NCBI RefSeq assembly: GCF_963082655.1
Contig: NC_081554.1
Coordinates: 54,251,998 to 54,315,997 of the forward strand
DNA length: 64,000 nt
Direction of reading: 5' to 3'
Source: Stomoxys calcitrans
Lineage: Eukaryota; Arthropoda; Insecta; Diptera; Muscidae
Positions 55,561 through 64,000 of the stretch are shown one piece after another (position 1 is the stretch's first letter; each line of letters begins with the position of its first letter). The translations under genes were made by a program, and so were the position numbers. Under the pieces are notes generated by a model. The model searched no databases, was not told the DNA's origin, and saw only the letters and a list, made by a program, of their open reading frames with translations.

Positions 55561-55712
55561 GTTAAGGGAGCTTTCTCATTGGTCATGTGGCGGCTACGGA
55601 CACTGTGTTATTCTTGATACAATACCCGATGTTCCTGGCAGTGTTGATTACACCCTATATGAGCCGCTTTTTGATATAAGTACTGTACCACTATTGCTCA
55701 TAGATCCGATTG

Positions 55713-56003
55713 CAAATTTTGCCTATAAACATTACACTAAGAACCAGGGGCAAACTTCTCACATATAAATGAGTGCAGTCTGATTCAAGTTTAAGTTTAA
55801 TGATAAGCGGCCTCCTTTTTAAAGCCGAGTCCGAACGGCGCGCCGCAGTGCGACACCTCTTTGGACAGAAGTTTTACATGGCATAGTACCTCACAAACGT
55901 TGCCAGCGTTATAAGGGGAAAAGCACCGTTGAAGTTTTTTCTGATGGCCTCGCCAGGATTCGAACCCAGGCGGACATGCTAACTTCTGCGCTACGGTGAC
56001 CGG
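55713..56003 (-). mobile_element. SINE-1 inserted in LINE-B
   Basis: Minus SINE flanked by a perfect 13-bp duplication ATAGATCCGATTG (55700-55712 and 56004-56016). The head is shortened (CCCAGGCGGACATGC) and the B-box complement GGATTCGAACCCAGG is intact. Removing it rejoins the LINE-B frame. Confidence 0.97.
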
Positions 56004-56016
56004 ATAGATCCGATTG

Positions 56017-56880
56017 GAACAACGATATCCCTGGCAACAGAAGTTACTTAGACTTCTATACGAATGGTTCCAAACTAAACGACCAGGTGGGCTTTGAGGT
56101 GTACTCTAAAGATCTAGAATTGGTTATTTCAAAATGGTTACCCGGCCACTGCAGTATGTATCAATCGGAAATCCTTGATATTAAGGAAGTGGTGGAATGG
56201 CTATGTTAGAATGTCATTTCGACGATTGGCATAAATATCTGCTCAGACAGCCAGGCAGCCATTAATTCCCTGGAGAATGTATTTCTGAACAAAAAACCCG
56301 CCCTCGACTATCGCAAATCTCTCTACGAGATGGCTGAACAGTTCAAAATTCAGCTGTTCTGGGTGCCGGACCACAGAGATATCCCAGGGAATTGTAAAGC
56401 GGACGAGCTTGTGAGACTAGGGACTACCCAACACATACCAGGGATACTGGAATCTGTGGGTATGCCTCTAGCGACATGTAAGCTAAGTTTTCAGGACCAG
56501 AACCGAAGGACAACGAATGATAGATGGTCACAAAGAGAGGGCTGTGAGCATTCCAAAACTACGTAGCCTAATGCAGACTTGAAGAGGTCTACCGCTTTGC
56601 TGTCATTTGCTAGAACAGACGTCTCAGTCATTGTATCCGTCATGACAGACCACTGTCTAATTGGAAAACATGCTGACAGACTGAAGGTTGCCAGCAACTA
56701 CTTTTACAGAAGCTTTGAGGATATCGAAGAGGAAGAGACTATAGAATAGCTTATGTGTGTGTGTCCCGCACTAGCAGTCAGTTGGAGTTCCAATTTAGGT
56801 TCTCATTTCTTTGAGAACCTATCTGATTTAGCGGGTGTGAACATTCGCAGGTTATTGGGCTTTTTAAAGCAACGGCTGTC
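56017..56880 (+). pseudogene. LINE-B RNase H and Cys-rich tail
   Basis: The first box reads DFYTNGSKLNDQVGFEVYSK, with Asn in place of the catalytic Asp. SMYQSEILDIKEVVEWL (Glu kept), NICSDSQAAINSLENV (Asp kept) and LFWVPDHRDIPGNCKADELV (His and Asp kept) follow. The tail has RTDVSVIVSVMTDHCLIGKH and EEEETIE-stop-LMCVCPAL. There are two or more stops. Confidence 0.88.
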
Positions 56881-57060
56881 TCACACTCAATCTTTATTTC
56901 AATGGTTCGGATATCGGATAGATTGATCTTCATTGCCCTATTAGGAGTGATCCATTCTAGATATCCGACCCATAGACATATAGATTGAGTATGAGGCAGC
57001 CATTGCGGCTATCAGAATTAAGGCAATGGGATATAAGATAGGAGCAGGTCAAACCATAGC
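56876..57060. mobile_element. Inverted pair of LINE-C linker fragments
   Basis: 56876-56915 and 56960-56999 form an inverted repeat of about 40 bp with some mismatches. The right half continues on the plus strand as EYEAAIAAIRIKAMGYKIGA, the LINE-C linker peptide (EATTAAMRLTAMG near 15100). The left half carries the same segment on the minus strand. Confidence 0.65.
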
Positions 57061-57180
57061 GGTCTAATCGAAGCGAGGTTATTTAGTAATGACATTTTTT
57101 GCGGTGTTTATACAAATTTTAATCCAAATCCGGTTTTTCCAAAATTTTGTGGAAATTTAAAACTTGTTTCAAGTCAAAAC

Positions 57181-57870
57181 CAAGCTCTACACCTTACTCA
57201 ATAGTCTTTGTGTATGAGGAAGACACATAGCATATCAGAAATCATGATCCACTAACCAGTCAAAGTTTTTTGAATAACAACACACACTTGCACAACTTTT
57301 ATATGTTCTTTGCTATTCTATGGTTAGAATAGAAAGCATTGGCTATGATCTCGAGCTGGAAAATGTTCGAAATAACACGAAAAGATTTTAAGGATCGAAA
57401 TAAAAGAGAGCAAACTCACCATCTAAATAAACCTAAGAACAAAAAAAATCACTTGCAGAGATATTCGAAGAAAGTTCAAATGCACAACAAAAAGAATTTG
57501 GCAATGTTGATGTGTTTGTTGTTCTTCGCATTGATGATAAGTTTGTATCGGAATAGTGGAAAGTAAGGCTTTCTTCTCCCTTGCTGGGCTAAGGAGAGTT
57601 GGAGGACTTATTGAGCCCTGTTTCAAAACAAAAGCGTGCTCTGCACTGTACTCAATAGTCTTTGGGAATGTGGGGCACCGTAATCAATTTGACAAAAGTG
57701 CTGAGGAAGATACATAGCATATCAGAAATCATGATCCACTAACCAGTTAAAGTTTTTTGAATAATAACACACACTTGCTCAACTTATATAAGTTTTTTGA
57801 TATTCTACTCTTTAAATAGAAAGCATTGACTATGATCTCGAACTGTAAGATGTTTGAAAAATCATGAAAA
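57181..57870. repeat. Diverged direct duplication, 487 bp apart
   Basis: 57181-57400 and 57650-57870 share ACTCAATAGTCTTTG, CATAGCATATCAGAAATCAT, GATCCACTAACCAGT, AGTTTTTTGAATAA and GAAAGCATTG...CTATGATCTCGA. Anchors CATAGCATATC are at 57226 and 57713. The region between is A-rich unique DNA. Confidence 0.85.
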
Positions 57871-58690
57871 AGAAATTTAACATTTAAAAAATTTTTTTTT
57901 CGAAATTTAAAAATTTAATTCTCAATTTTTGTTTTTTTTTTGTTTTTCCCTCCACACTTCCTACAGCTGAGGACACGTTACCAGGAAAACCATCCGAGTT
58001 TGTCCATGGAGATAAAAGCAAATAATAGAAGAGGAAAGTAAAACCATAGCGCGTAGTTGTAAAAACGGCGACATTTCCCGTGTGTTGTGTGTGCACTTCT
58101 TGCATTTCAACCAACTATGACAGCAGTTGGCAATGGTCCGTGCGGCGCCAGTTGTGTCATATTTTTGTGGAATGTGTTGTTGCTTGCATAAAACCACCAA
58201 GGAGTATGTGGCAGCCGCCCTTTACCCATTCCCCATCACACCGCCAGTAAACTTAATCAAGGATCAGTCGACCAGAAGCAAAACCTCCATTTCCATACCA
58301 ATCACTGAAACGAAGAAGCAAGCAAACACATTCATGGTTGAACAAAAAAAAAATGTATGCAATTGAAAAACAATTGCAAATGAAAAAAAAAATGGAGAAA
58401 AAGAAAATTTGCAATACGTGAAGTAAGCAAGCAAATGAAAGGAGAAATATACAAAATGTGGCTTTACGGTTTCAGTTTAATAACCAAATTTGGAAAAATA
58501 AGATTTCGATACAGGTTTTTTGGGTAGAAACAGAAGCAATAAAATGAGCAAATTTTGCCAACAACAACGATGGTTTAAAATTCTGTAGGGGGTGCTTAGA
58601 CCAAGATATCCACTTGAAATTATGCACCGATTCCTGGTTTTGATTATGTGAGCATTGATTGAAATTTGGCACAACGCCTATTGTTCGGAC
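57871..58690. other. Unique non-coding DNA
   Basis: A/T tracts (57889-57900, 57929-57948, 58346-58355) and mixed DNA. No repeat or gene recognised. Short Cys/Lys-rich frames carry no domain. Confidence 0.5.
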
Positions 58691-59155
58691 TTCCAACATC
58701 TGTGCCAAGTATCATACAAACATGTGCCAAGTATGATACAAACATGTGCCAAGTTTGATACAAACATGTGCCAAGTATGATACAAATCGCTATATAAACT
58801 TATATTGAGCCCTTATGATCCAAATCGGTATATAAACAGATATAGCCCCCTTAAAAAACTGATCCCCACATTTGGCCTCATAAGCCTCAATTTTCGCCCG
58901 ATTTTCCTGAAACTACACATCCGTGTCAAGTATGATCCGAATCGTTATATAAGCTGAAGGAATTTGGCACATGAAGTCTTATATGCTCTGCAACACTCAC
59001 CCCAAATCCCAACCAGATAGGTTCATAGTTAAACATATATGGCTACCAAATAACCCGATCTTCGGATATGACTCGTAGAAGAATTAGTTTTAGCCCGATT
59101 TGGCTGATTTGGTTGGTGAAGTACAGGCTGTAACTTTGAGCTCCGACTTGTGTGG
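58691..59155. repeat. 22-bp tandem repeat and sat153-like text
   Basis: Four copies of ACATGTGCCAAGTATGATACAA at about 58700-58787, then two longer blocks with CAAATCGGTATATAAACAGA and GATCCGAATCGTTATATAAG. These resemble, but do not clearly align with, the sat153 families. Confidence 0.7.
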
Positions 59156-59599
59156 TGTCCATCGTTATCATGGCAAGCTTAGCTGAAAGCTACCGGTAGC
59201 ATCGACAGGTTGCGGATGGTGGAAAGCTCCGTTTTTATGCGGAGTAGCTGCAAATGCGGCCGCGGGCAGTCTGCGATTTTTGAGAGGAGAGTCTCAGTGG
59301 GGAGTCAGGTGGCACTGGCTCTTAATTAAATACTGAGTGCCAATGATACTCGAGATGACAAGGCGAGTTATTGGCGCCTTCAAATAACCAATGGCCAACA
59401 TCAGCGTCTATTCCCAGGTTAGGGGCGGCTGGAGGCGAGCGTCGGATCTTGAAGCAAGCGGCTCGCCACAACGAGGGATTCATGTGCAATCCCACAAAAC
59501 CCAAGCGGTTGGGGCGCTGGGCCAGCAACCCGCACCTGGAAAACTATGAGAACTACTATCAGAAACAAAGGAATAGTAAAAACGGACTCCCCCCCCTCA

Positions 59600-60660
59600 A
59601 AGTTGACGACCCACGCAAACGCAAAAAGGACCATGACTTGGGGATCTGCACCTGGAATGTCCACACTCTTGATAGAGAAGGTGCAGTATAAGCGCTGGCG
59701 GATGTATTAGAGAAGTACAAGGCAGATATTACCGCCTTACAGGAAGTGCGATGGACTGGGAATGGCGTCACTACAACACCAAACGGTGACGAACTATACT
59801 TTAGCTGCCATAACAAGAGACATGAATTTGGCTCTGGATTTGTGGTTAGTCGGAGACTAAAACACCTTGTCTCCAGCTTTACTCCGGTGGATGAGAGCCT
59901 AGCCCCAATCCGCATAAAAGCCAAATTTTTCAACATCAGTTTTATTTGTGCCCATGCCCCGACAGAAGACAAAGACCAGCGGACCAAGGATATTTTCTAC
60001 AAGTGCCTATAGAGAGAATATGACCGCTGCCCCGCCCATGATATTAAAATCGTTCTGGGAGATTTTAATGCGAACATAGGGAAGGAAAACATTTTTGGTC
60101 CAACAGTCGAAAAGTTTAGCCTCCACGAGATAATGTCCGATATTGGGTTGAGGGGCAAACTTCTCACATATCAGTGAGTGCAATCCGATTCAAGTTTAAG
60201 CTCAATGATAGGGGGCCTGCTTTTTATAGCCGATTGCTCTTTGGAGCAATCGGTGATTGCTCTTTGGAGAGAAGTTTTACATGGCATAGTACCACACAAA
60301 TGTCGCCAGCATTAGAAGGGGAAAACCACCACTGAACATTTTTTCTGATGGTCTCGCCAGGATGTGAACCCAGGCATTCAGCGTCATAGGCGGCAATGCA
60401 AACTTTTGCGCTGCGGTAAGGGTTGAGGCTAATAGATTTAAAAATACTCACAAAATCACATGACTGTCACCCAAAGAAGTACGAGGAACCAAATTGATCA
60501 CGTTCTGATAGATGGAAGGCATTCATCCAGCGTGTTAGATGTACAATCGATCCGTGGAGCGAATATAGATTCGTATCATTACCTTGTTGCAGCAAAGGTT
60601 TGCACCTGTTTGAACATGGCGAGGAAAGTACGATCTGACACTGCACGGAAGCACGGACAT
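59600..60660 (+). pseudogene. RTE AP-endonuclease domain
   Basis: Motifs in order are LGICTWNVHTLDREG (Asn), a stop (59689-59691), ITALQEVRWTGNG (catalytic Glu), SGFVVSRRLKHLVS, FICAHAPTEDKD, a stop (60010-60012) and IVLGDFNANIGKE (Asp and Asn). After the SINE there is NQIDHVLIDGRHSSSVLDV and finally NIDSYHYLVA, where the family has SDHYLV, so the last catalytic Asp is replaced by Tyr. Apart from the two stops, the SINE and this change, the domain is close to complete. Confidence 0.9.
60155..60419 (-). mobile_element. SINE-1 inserted in RTE EN
   Basis: Minus SINE flanked by GGGTTGAGG (60146-60154 and 60420-60428). It contains a short internal duplication (GATTGCTCTTTGGAG twice). It interrupts the frame MSDIGLRLIDL. 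The B box is damaged (GGATGTGAACCCAGG). Confidence 0.92.
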
Positions 60661-60835
60661 TGAAAAGCTGCAAACACAACCAATGGCAGCACCATACTCC
60701 ACTCGACTGACCCAACTGCTTGATGAAAGCACTCCTTGTACCGATGATGTAATGGCGCAGTGGCAAACTATTACTCATTCCATGGAAAATGTCGTGAAAT
60801 CCGTACTTGGTTACCGGAAACCTCCTCCCAGAAAC

Positions 60836-61095
60836 CCATGGTACGACAAAGAGTGTCGAGATGCTACTGAAGCCAAAAATGCGGCATATAGAGCAACCCT
60901 GCAATCAGTAGCAACGCGCCCGATGGAAATGGAAAGGAGAAACATCTCTCCGGGAGAAAAGGAGAGAGGAGAAACGTTTCTCCTTTTCTCCCGATACCTC
61001 TCCTTCATCTGGCGCGTTGCTACTGATTTCAGGGTTGCTCTATATGCCGCATTCTTGGCTTCCGTAGCATCTCGACACTCTTGGTCGTACCATGG
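60836..61095. repeat. Long palindrome inside RTE
   Basis: Arms of about 125 bp with nearly no spacer, centred near 60965. The left arm starts CCATGGTACGACAAAGAGTG. The right arm ends CACTCTTGGTCGTACCATGG. The arms differ at scattered sites, so they are not a recent copy. Both encode PWYDxECRDATEAKNAAYRA, once on each strand. Confidence 0.95.
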
Positions 61096-61120
61096 TCTAT
61101 TCCGCAGATAGAAAAAGGAA

Positions 61121-62422
61121 ATGGAAAGACGTGAGTGTGAGCGAATTGAGATGTACAAGAGTCAAAATGAAGTCCGGAAATTCTACCAAAGAATTAAACA
61201 TCAAACCGATGGCTTTGGTGCAGGCACATCCTGCTGCAGAGACAAAGAAGGAAATCTGGTAACTGACACAGATAACATGCTGAGGTTATGGAAAGAACAT
61301 TTTACCCAACTGCTAGTGTCCGTCGTTGGTGGCGAAGAGGATACCGCAGAACCAATCCCTGATGATGATATAGAATATTTACCTCCTAGTCAGAATGAGG
61401 TCCAAGTAGCAGTAACCCGACTAAAGAACAACAAGGCAGCAGGAGCCGACGGGTTACCCGCTGAACTATTTAAGACCGGAGGCGACACCCTGATAAGGCG
61501 TATACCTCAGCTCATCTGCTTAATCTGTCTAGAAGAACGCATACCCGATGATTGGAACCTCAGCATACTATGTCCCGTACACAAGAAAGGAGACAAAACG
61601 GAATGTGTCCACTACAGAGGAATAAGTCTCCTCCCTATCGCATACAAGATACTCTCGAGCGTACTGTGTGAAAGATTAAAACCTAAAGTCAATGAGATAA
61701 TTGGGCCCTATCAATGCGGCGTTAGACCTGGTAAATCCACCCTAGGCCAGATATTCACACTGCGCCAAATCCTGGAAAAGACCCGAAAAGGAAAAATCAA
61801 CACCTACCATCTCTTTGTTGACTACAAAGCCGCCTTCGATACACCTTTACGTTCAAAGGTATTTCAAGCCATATTTGAGTTTGGTATCCCTGCAAAATTA
61901 ATAAGACTTTGCGGGACGAAACTTGCTGATACGCGTTCCTCAGTAAGAATAGGAAAGAATCTCTCCGAACCATTTGATACCAAACGAGGTTTCAGACAAG
62001 TAGACAACCTATCGTGTGATCTCTCTAATATCCTATTGGAGAAGATTATACGAGGAGCAGATGTGAATAGATATGGCACACTAATCACAAGAGAACACAT
62101 GCTTCCCGCCTTTGCCGACGACATCGATATCATAGGTCGGTCACCGGAAGTGGTAACTGCAGCCTTTGAAAGAATCGAAAGAGAGACAGTGCAAATGGGT
62201 CTGGCAGTAAATGGAGATAAGACAAAATGGATGGTCCCCAAAAGCTCCCAAAAAACTCCCAAAAAGCCTTGCACAACCGAGCAGATAAAGAAAATGGAGA
62301 AAGTTGGGAACCACAACTTTGAGACAGTAATTTACTTTATCTACCTTGGCGCCGCCCTAACCGAAGCGAATGATACCAGTTTTGAGATTAAGCGCCCCTC
62401 GTCAGGTTGTATTGAGATCTGA
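61121..62422 (+). CDS. RTE reverse transcriptase, single open frame
   Basis: An uninterrupted 433-codon frame, the longest non-satellite ORF here. Fingers and palm are KNNKAAGADGLPAELFK (residues 102-118), VHKKGDK (153-159), HYRGISLLPIAYKILS (164-179), YQCGVRPGKST (197-207), LFVDYKAAFD (motif A, 231-240), KRGFRQVDNLSCD (motif B, 288-300, usually GVRQGDxLSC, so Gly to Val before Asp) and PAFADDIDIIGR (motif C, 329-340). NGDKTKWM (364-371) and YLGAALTEAND (408-418) follow. The last 8 or so residues belong to the fused tRNA-like segment, so thumb and C-terminus are missing. Both catalytic Asp boxes are intact but the protein is truncated and EN is broken, so it is not autonomous. Confidence 0.92.
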   Translation: MERRECERIEMYKSQNEVRKFYQRIKHQTDGFGAGTSCCRDKEGNLVTDTDNMLRLWKEHFTQLLVSVVGGEEDTAEPIPDDDIEYLPPSQNEVQVAVTRLKNNKAAGADGLPAELFKTGGDTLIRRIPQLICLICLEERIPDDWNLSILCPVHKKGDKTECVHYRGISLLPIAYKILSSVLCERLKPKVNEIIGPYQCGVRPGKSTLGQIFTLRQILEKTRKGKINTYHLFVDYKAAFDTPLRSKVFQAIFEFGIPAKLIRLCGTKLADTRSSVRIGKNLSEPFDTKRGFRQVDNLSCDLSNILLEKIIRGADVNRYGTLITREHMLPAFADDIDIIGRSPEVVTAAFERIERETVQMGLAVNGDKTKWMVPKSSQKTPKKPCTTEQIKKMEKVGNHNFETVIYFIYLGAALTEANDTSFEIKRPSSGCIEI

Positions 62423-62427
62423 AAATC

Positions 62428-62525
62428 TTACAGTCAACTGTGATACCACTATAGAGGGACTTGGAGTCGAACTCAAGATCATCGCAGTCGAAAGCCCATT
62501 TCGCTACCAACTAAGCTACATGGCC
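62428..62525 (-). other. tRNA-like sequence fused to RTE
   Basis: The minus strand reads GGCCATGTAGCTTAGTTGGT, then AGCG, and later CTTGAGTTCGACTCCAAG. This gives an A-box-like and a B-box-like pair with D-arm GCT/AGC pairing. The acceptor ends do not pair, the T arm is imperfect and no clean anticodon stem forms. It is most likely the head of a second tRNA-derived SINE or a tRNA pseudogene. Confidence 0.5.
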
Positions 62526-63293
62526 TTCCTATCTAGAAAATTGTTGCTGCGAATACCTAGAGCAGCCCAAAATGGAGAATTGCCAGAAATTTCAATGAAC
62601 ACAAACATTTTTTAAGAAATTATAAAATCTATATACAAATGAAATTAAAATTCATTGTCTTCCTTGCTGGTATCTGTATACCTGTAATGAAGCCTTGCAT
62701 ATGATCACAAATATCGCCAAACAATCAGAAGTCTTATAAAACTACAACAATTGGCTTAAGGAGCTTCGGAGCAAAACTTAAACTCCAGTGGTATGGTTCA
62801 ATACCTTTGATTGCCGCAAACGATTGCGGAAGATGAGCACGGAAGGACGGACAGGCAGACCAAACCGCCACATGTGTGGACAATGCTTCTTACATCCAAG
62901 TAATCTACAACATCATCATCATCATCGTCGTCTTCATCTGTGTCTGCGGCATTGGCATTGTTGGCGTCATGCACCACGCTTTGCTTCAATGACCAAATCC
63001 ATGCAAAACAAGCAGTGGGCGCATTTGTGAATTCTTACGGATTTCTTTTCTTTTTTGTGAATTTTTTCTTATTTTCATATTTTTACGATTTTCTTTTTCG
63101 CAATCATATAACAAATGCCGCATGTTGCACTCACATTTCAAACAGTAAGGCTTTATTAGAGTGGAGTAAAAAAGATGTAGAAAAAAATCTAATGACGCAT
63201 TTAGTTGGGTCAGGCCGAAACTTGGGGAGATTCTTGGTTTTCTGCTTAGAATGTAAAAAACTTTTTGCACATCAATAATCAGATCATGTTTGG
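62526..63293. other. Unique non-coding DNA
   Basis: AT-rich. A CATCAT/CGTCGT run at 62911-62935 gives an Asp-rich frame on the minus strand that I do not call. No repeat recognised. Confidence 0.5.
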
Positions 63294-63590
63294 AGGAGGA
63301 TCACATTGTAGAGGTTAGCATGCCCGCATATGACGCTGAACGCCTGTGTTCGAACCCTGGCGAGAACATCCGAAAAACTTTTCAGCAGTAGTTATCCCTT
63401 CCTAATGCTGGCGACATTTGTCAGGAACTCAGCCAATGGTGAGCCATTTAAAAACTTCTCCCTAAAGAGATGTCGCACTGCGGAGGAGGACCCTTATCAT
63501 TGAGCTTAAACTTGAATCGGACAGCACTAATTGATATGTGAGAAGTTTGCCCTCTTAATTAATGGAATGTTAATGAACAAATTGGCAATA
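63294..63590 (+). mobile_element. SINE-1, near full length
   Basis: Head ATTGTAGAGGTTAGCATGCC, B box TGTTCGAACCCTGG, body with a deletion around the TATAAAAAGG region, GAATCGGACAGCACTAATTG and 3' end GAACAAATTGGCAATA. Confidence 0.88.
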
Positions 63591-63790
63591 GCGTTTGGGG
63601 GACTACCAGGATTCAGAAGAAACTGCTAGAAGTTATAGAGTACTCTGACGAGGTTCAAAACCGACCACTATGGCCTTGCACCGGAAATTCCACCTAAAGA
63701 TCACTGCAGAAGTGCTGTTGATGAGGATGAAACGATCGAGAAATTGTTGTGTTCATGGCCAGGTTTGCCTAGAAGCAGACTTTTCATTTC
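63591..63790 (+). mobile_element. LINE-A Cys-rich tail fragment
   Basis: From about 63690 the plus strand reads DHCRSAVDEDETIEKLLCSW then PGL, which matches SRSCLDEDEEETIKHLLCSC of LINE-A. Upstream text to 63591 is unassigned. Confidence 0.7.
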
Positions 63791-64000
63791 ATTTTTATAC
63801 CCTCCACCATAAGATGGGGGGTATACTAATTTCGTCATTCTGTTTGTAACTACTCGAAATATTCGTCTGAGACCCCATAAAGTATATATATTCTTGATCG
63901 TCGCCACATTTTATGTCGATCTAACCATGTTCGTCCGTCTGTTCGTCCGTCCGTCCGTCGGTCTGTCGAAAGCACGCTAACTTCCAAAGGAGTAAAGCTA
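63791..64000 (-). mobile_element. sat153-A carrier 3' end, cut by window edge
   Basis: Minus-strand terminus TATACCCTCCACCATAAGAT, then TAATTTCGTCATTCTGTTTG, a GTCC run (the GACG microsatellite) and GTAAAGCTA. This is the 3' region shared with 12950-13220 and 28345-28593. The element continues beyond 64000. Confidence 0.9.

Larger units (their letters stand above)
53880..56875 (+). mobile_element. LINE-B, EN to tail with RT core deleted
   Basis: Most complete LINE-B. It starts with the block shared with 22150 (GGCCGCTTCGGCGACACTTA). Then come EN (53933-54629), the EN-RT linker with KATRAQHDWDIYKAELRKYK (54790-54870), RT motif A (FLDIEDAFNNV, about 55000), a deletion removing motifs B and C, KYLSVWLDRKLQ (about 55200), thumb, RNase H and Cys tail. 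A SINE-1 sits between thumb and RNase H. Fragments of the same family are at 21346-22700, 36870-37490 and 39673-40293. Confidence 0.85.
59160..62395 (+). mobile_element. RTE-type LINE, rearranged
   Basis: Plus-strand non-LTR element of the EN-RT type without RNase H. The N-terminal region (59371-59688, no ATG in frame) runs into EN with TWNVHTL. EN is interrupted by a SINE-1. A linker, an inverted duplication and an intact RT frame follow. The element breaks off after KYLG-type text (FIYLGAALTE) at about 62393 and is joined to a tRNA-like sequence. Its 5' region also occurs at 9179-9530. Confidence 0.9.

Noticed and set aside
60811..61158. 115-codon minus-strand ORF reading RTE-like peptide
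   Set aside because: It is the right arm of the palindrome read backwards, not a separate gene.
62798..62989. Asp-rich minus-strand ORF
   Set aside because: The Asp run is a CATCAT/CGTCGT microsatellite. No further domain.

Overview
This 64-kb window is eukaryotic, and almost certainly nuclear DNA of a higher fly. The evidence is GT-AG splice signals, long AT-rich unique stretches, a tRNA-derived SINE, several LINE families with APE, RT and RNase H domains, and dense satellite DNA. The SINE and the satellite motifs (units reading TATGGCAGCTATATC...GACCGAT) resemble repeats I associate with calyptrate, probably muscid, flies. The species cannot be fixed from sequence alone. There is no bacterial gene, rRNA, CRISPR array or intact cellular gene. 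Working labels used below: LINE-A, -B, -C and -D (I/R1/LOA-like, with RNase H), RTE (RTE-type LINE), SINE-1, sat153 (153-bp satellite carrier), GTACC array, 17-mer and 19-mer minisatellites.

Layout. 0-1.2 kb: AT-rich DNA with one possible minus-strand exon. 1.2-9.6 kb: LINE-A copies on both strands, SINE-1 pieces, a LINE-C 3' piece, a sat153-B array and an RTE 5' piece. 9.6-10.6 kb: unique DNA holding the best host-exon candidate (10245-10410). 11.3-13.2 kb: a complete sat153-A carrier with nine units. 13.3-18.8 kb: LINE-C on the minus strand, internally deleted, with an amplified ORF1. 18.8-25.2 kb: unique DNA, sat153-B and a LINE-B remnant. 25.3-26.5 kb: the 19-mer array. 27.3-28.8 kb: a second sat153-A carrier. 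30.4-32.6 kb: the GTACC array. 33.9-40.4 kb: a 140-bp array, then a 2.8-kb tandem duplication, each copy carrying a SINE, a 17-mer minisatellite and a LINE-B RT fragment. 40.4-48.3 kb: tandem LINE fragments, a SINE with a triplicated head, an ACGT-rich array and a LINE-A-derived array. 49.4-53 kb: sat153-A, a 130-bp array and LINE-D. 53.9-57.1 kb: LINE-B with all domains but a deleted RT core. 59.2-62.4 kb: RTE with one intact 433-codon RT frame. 62.5-64 kb: unique DNA, SINE, LINE-A and sat153-A.

How the parts relate. The mobile elements are nested, and four SINE-1 copies inside LINE bodies keep target-site duplications. Many elements have turned into tandem arrays. The main novelty candidates are: the two minisatellites, whose units share a 6-bp-arm, 3-nt-loop hairpin design; the homology of the two 153-bp families, which I aligned by eye without gaps; satellite-like amplification of LINE sub-domains; and the 2.8-kb duplication whose copies differ in length by one 17-bp unit.
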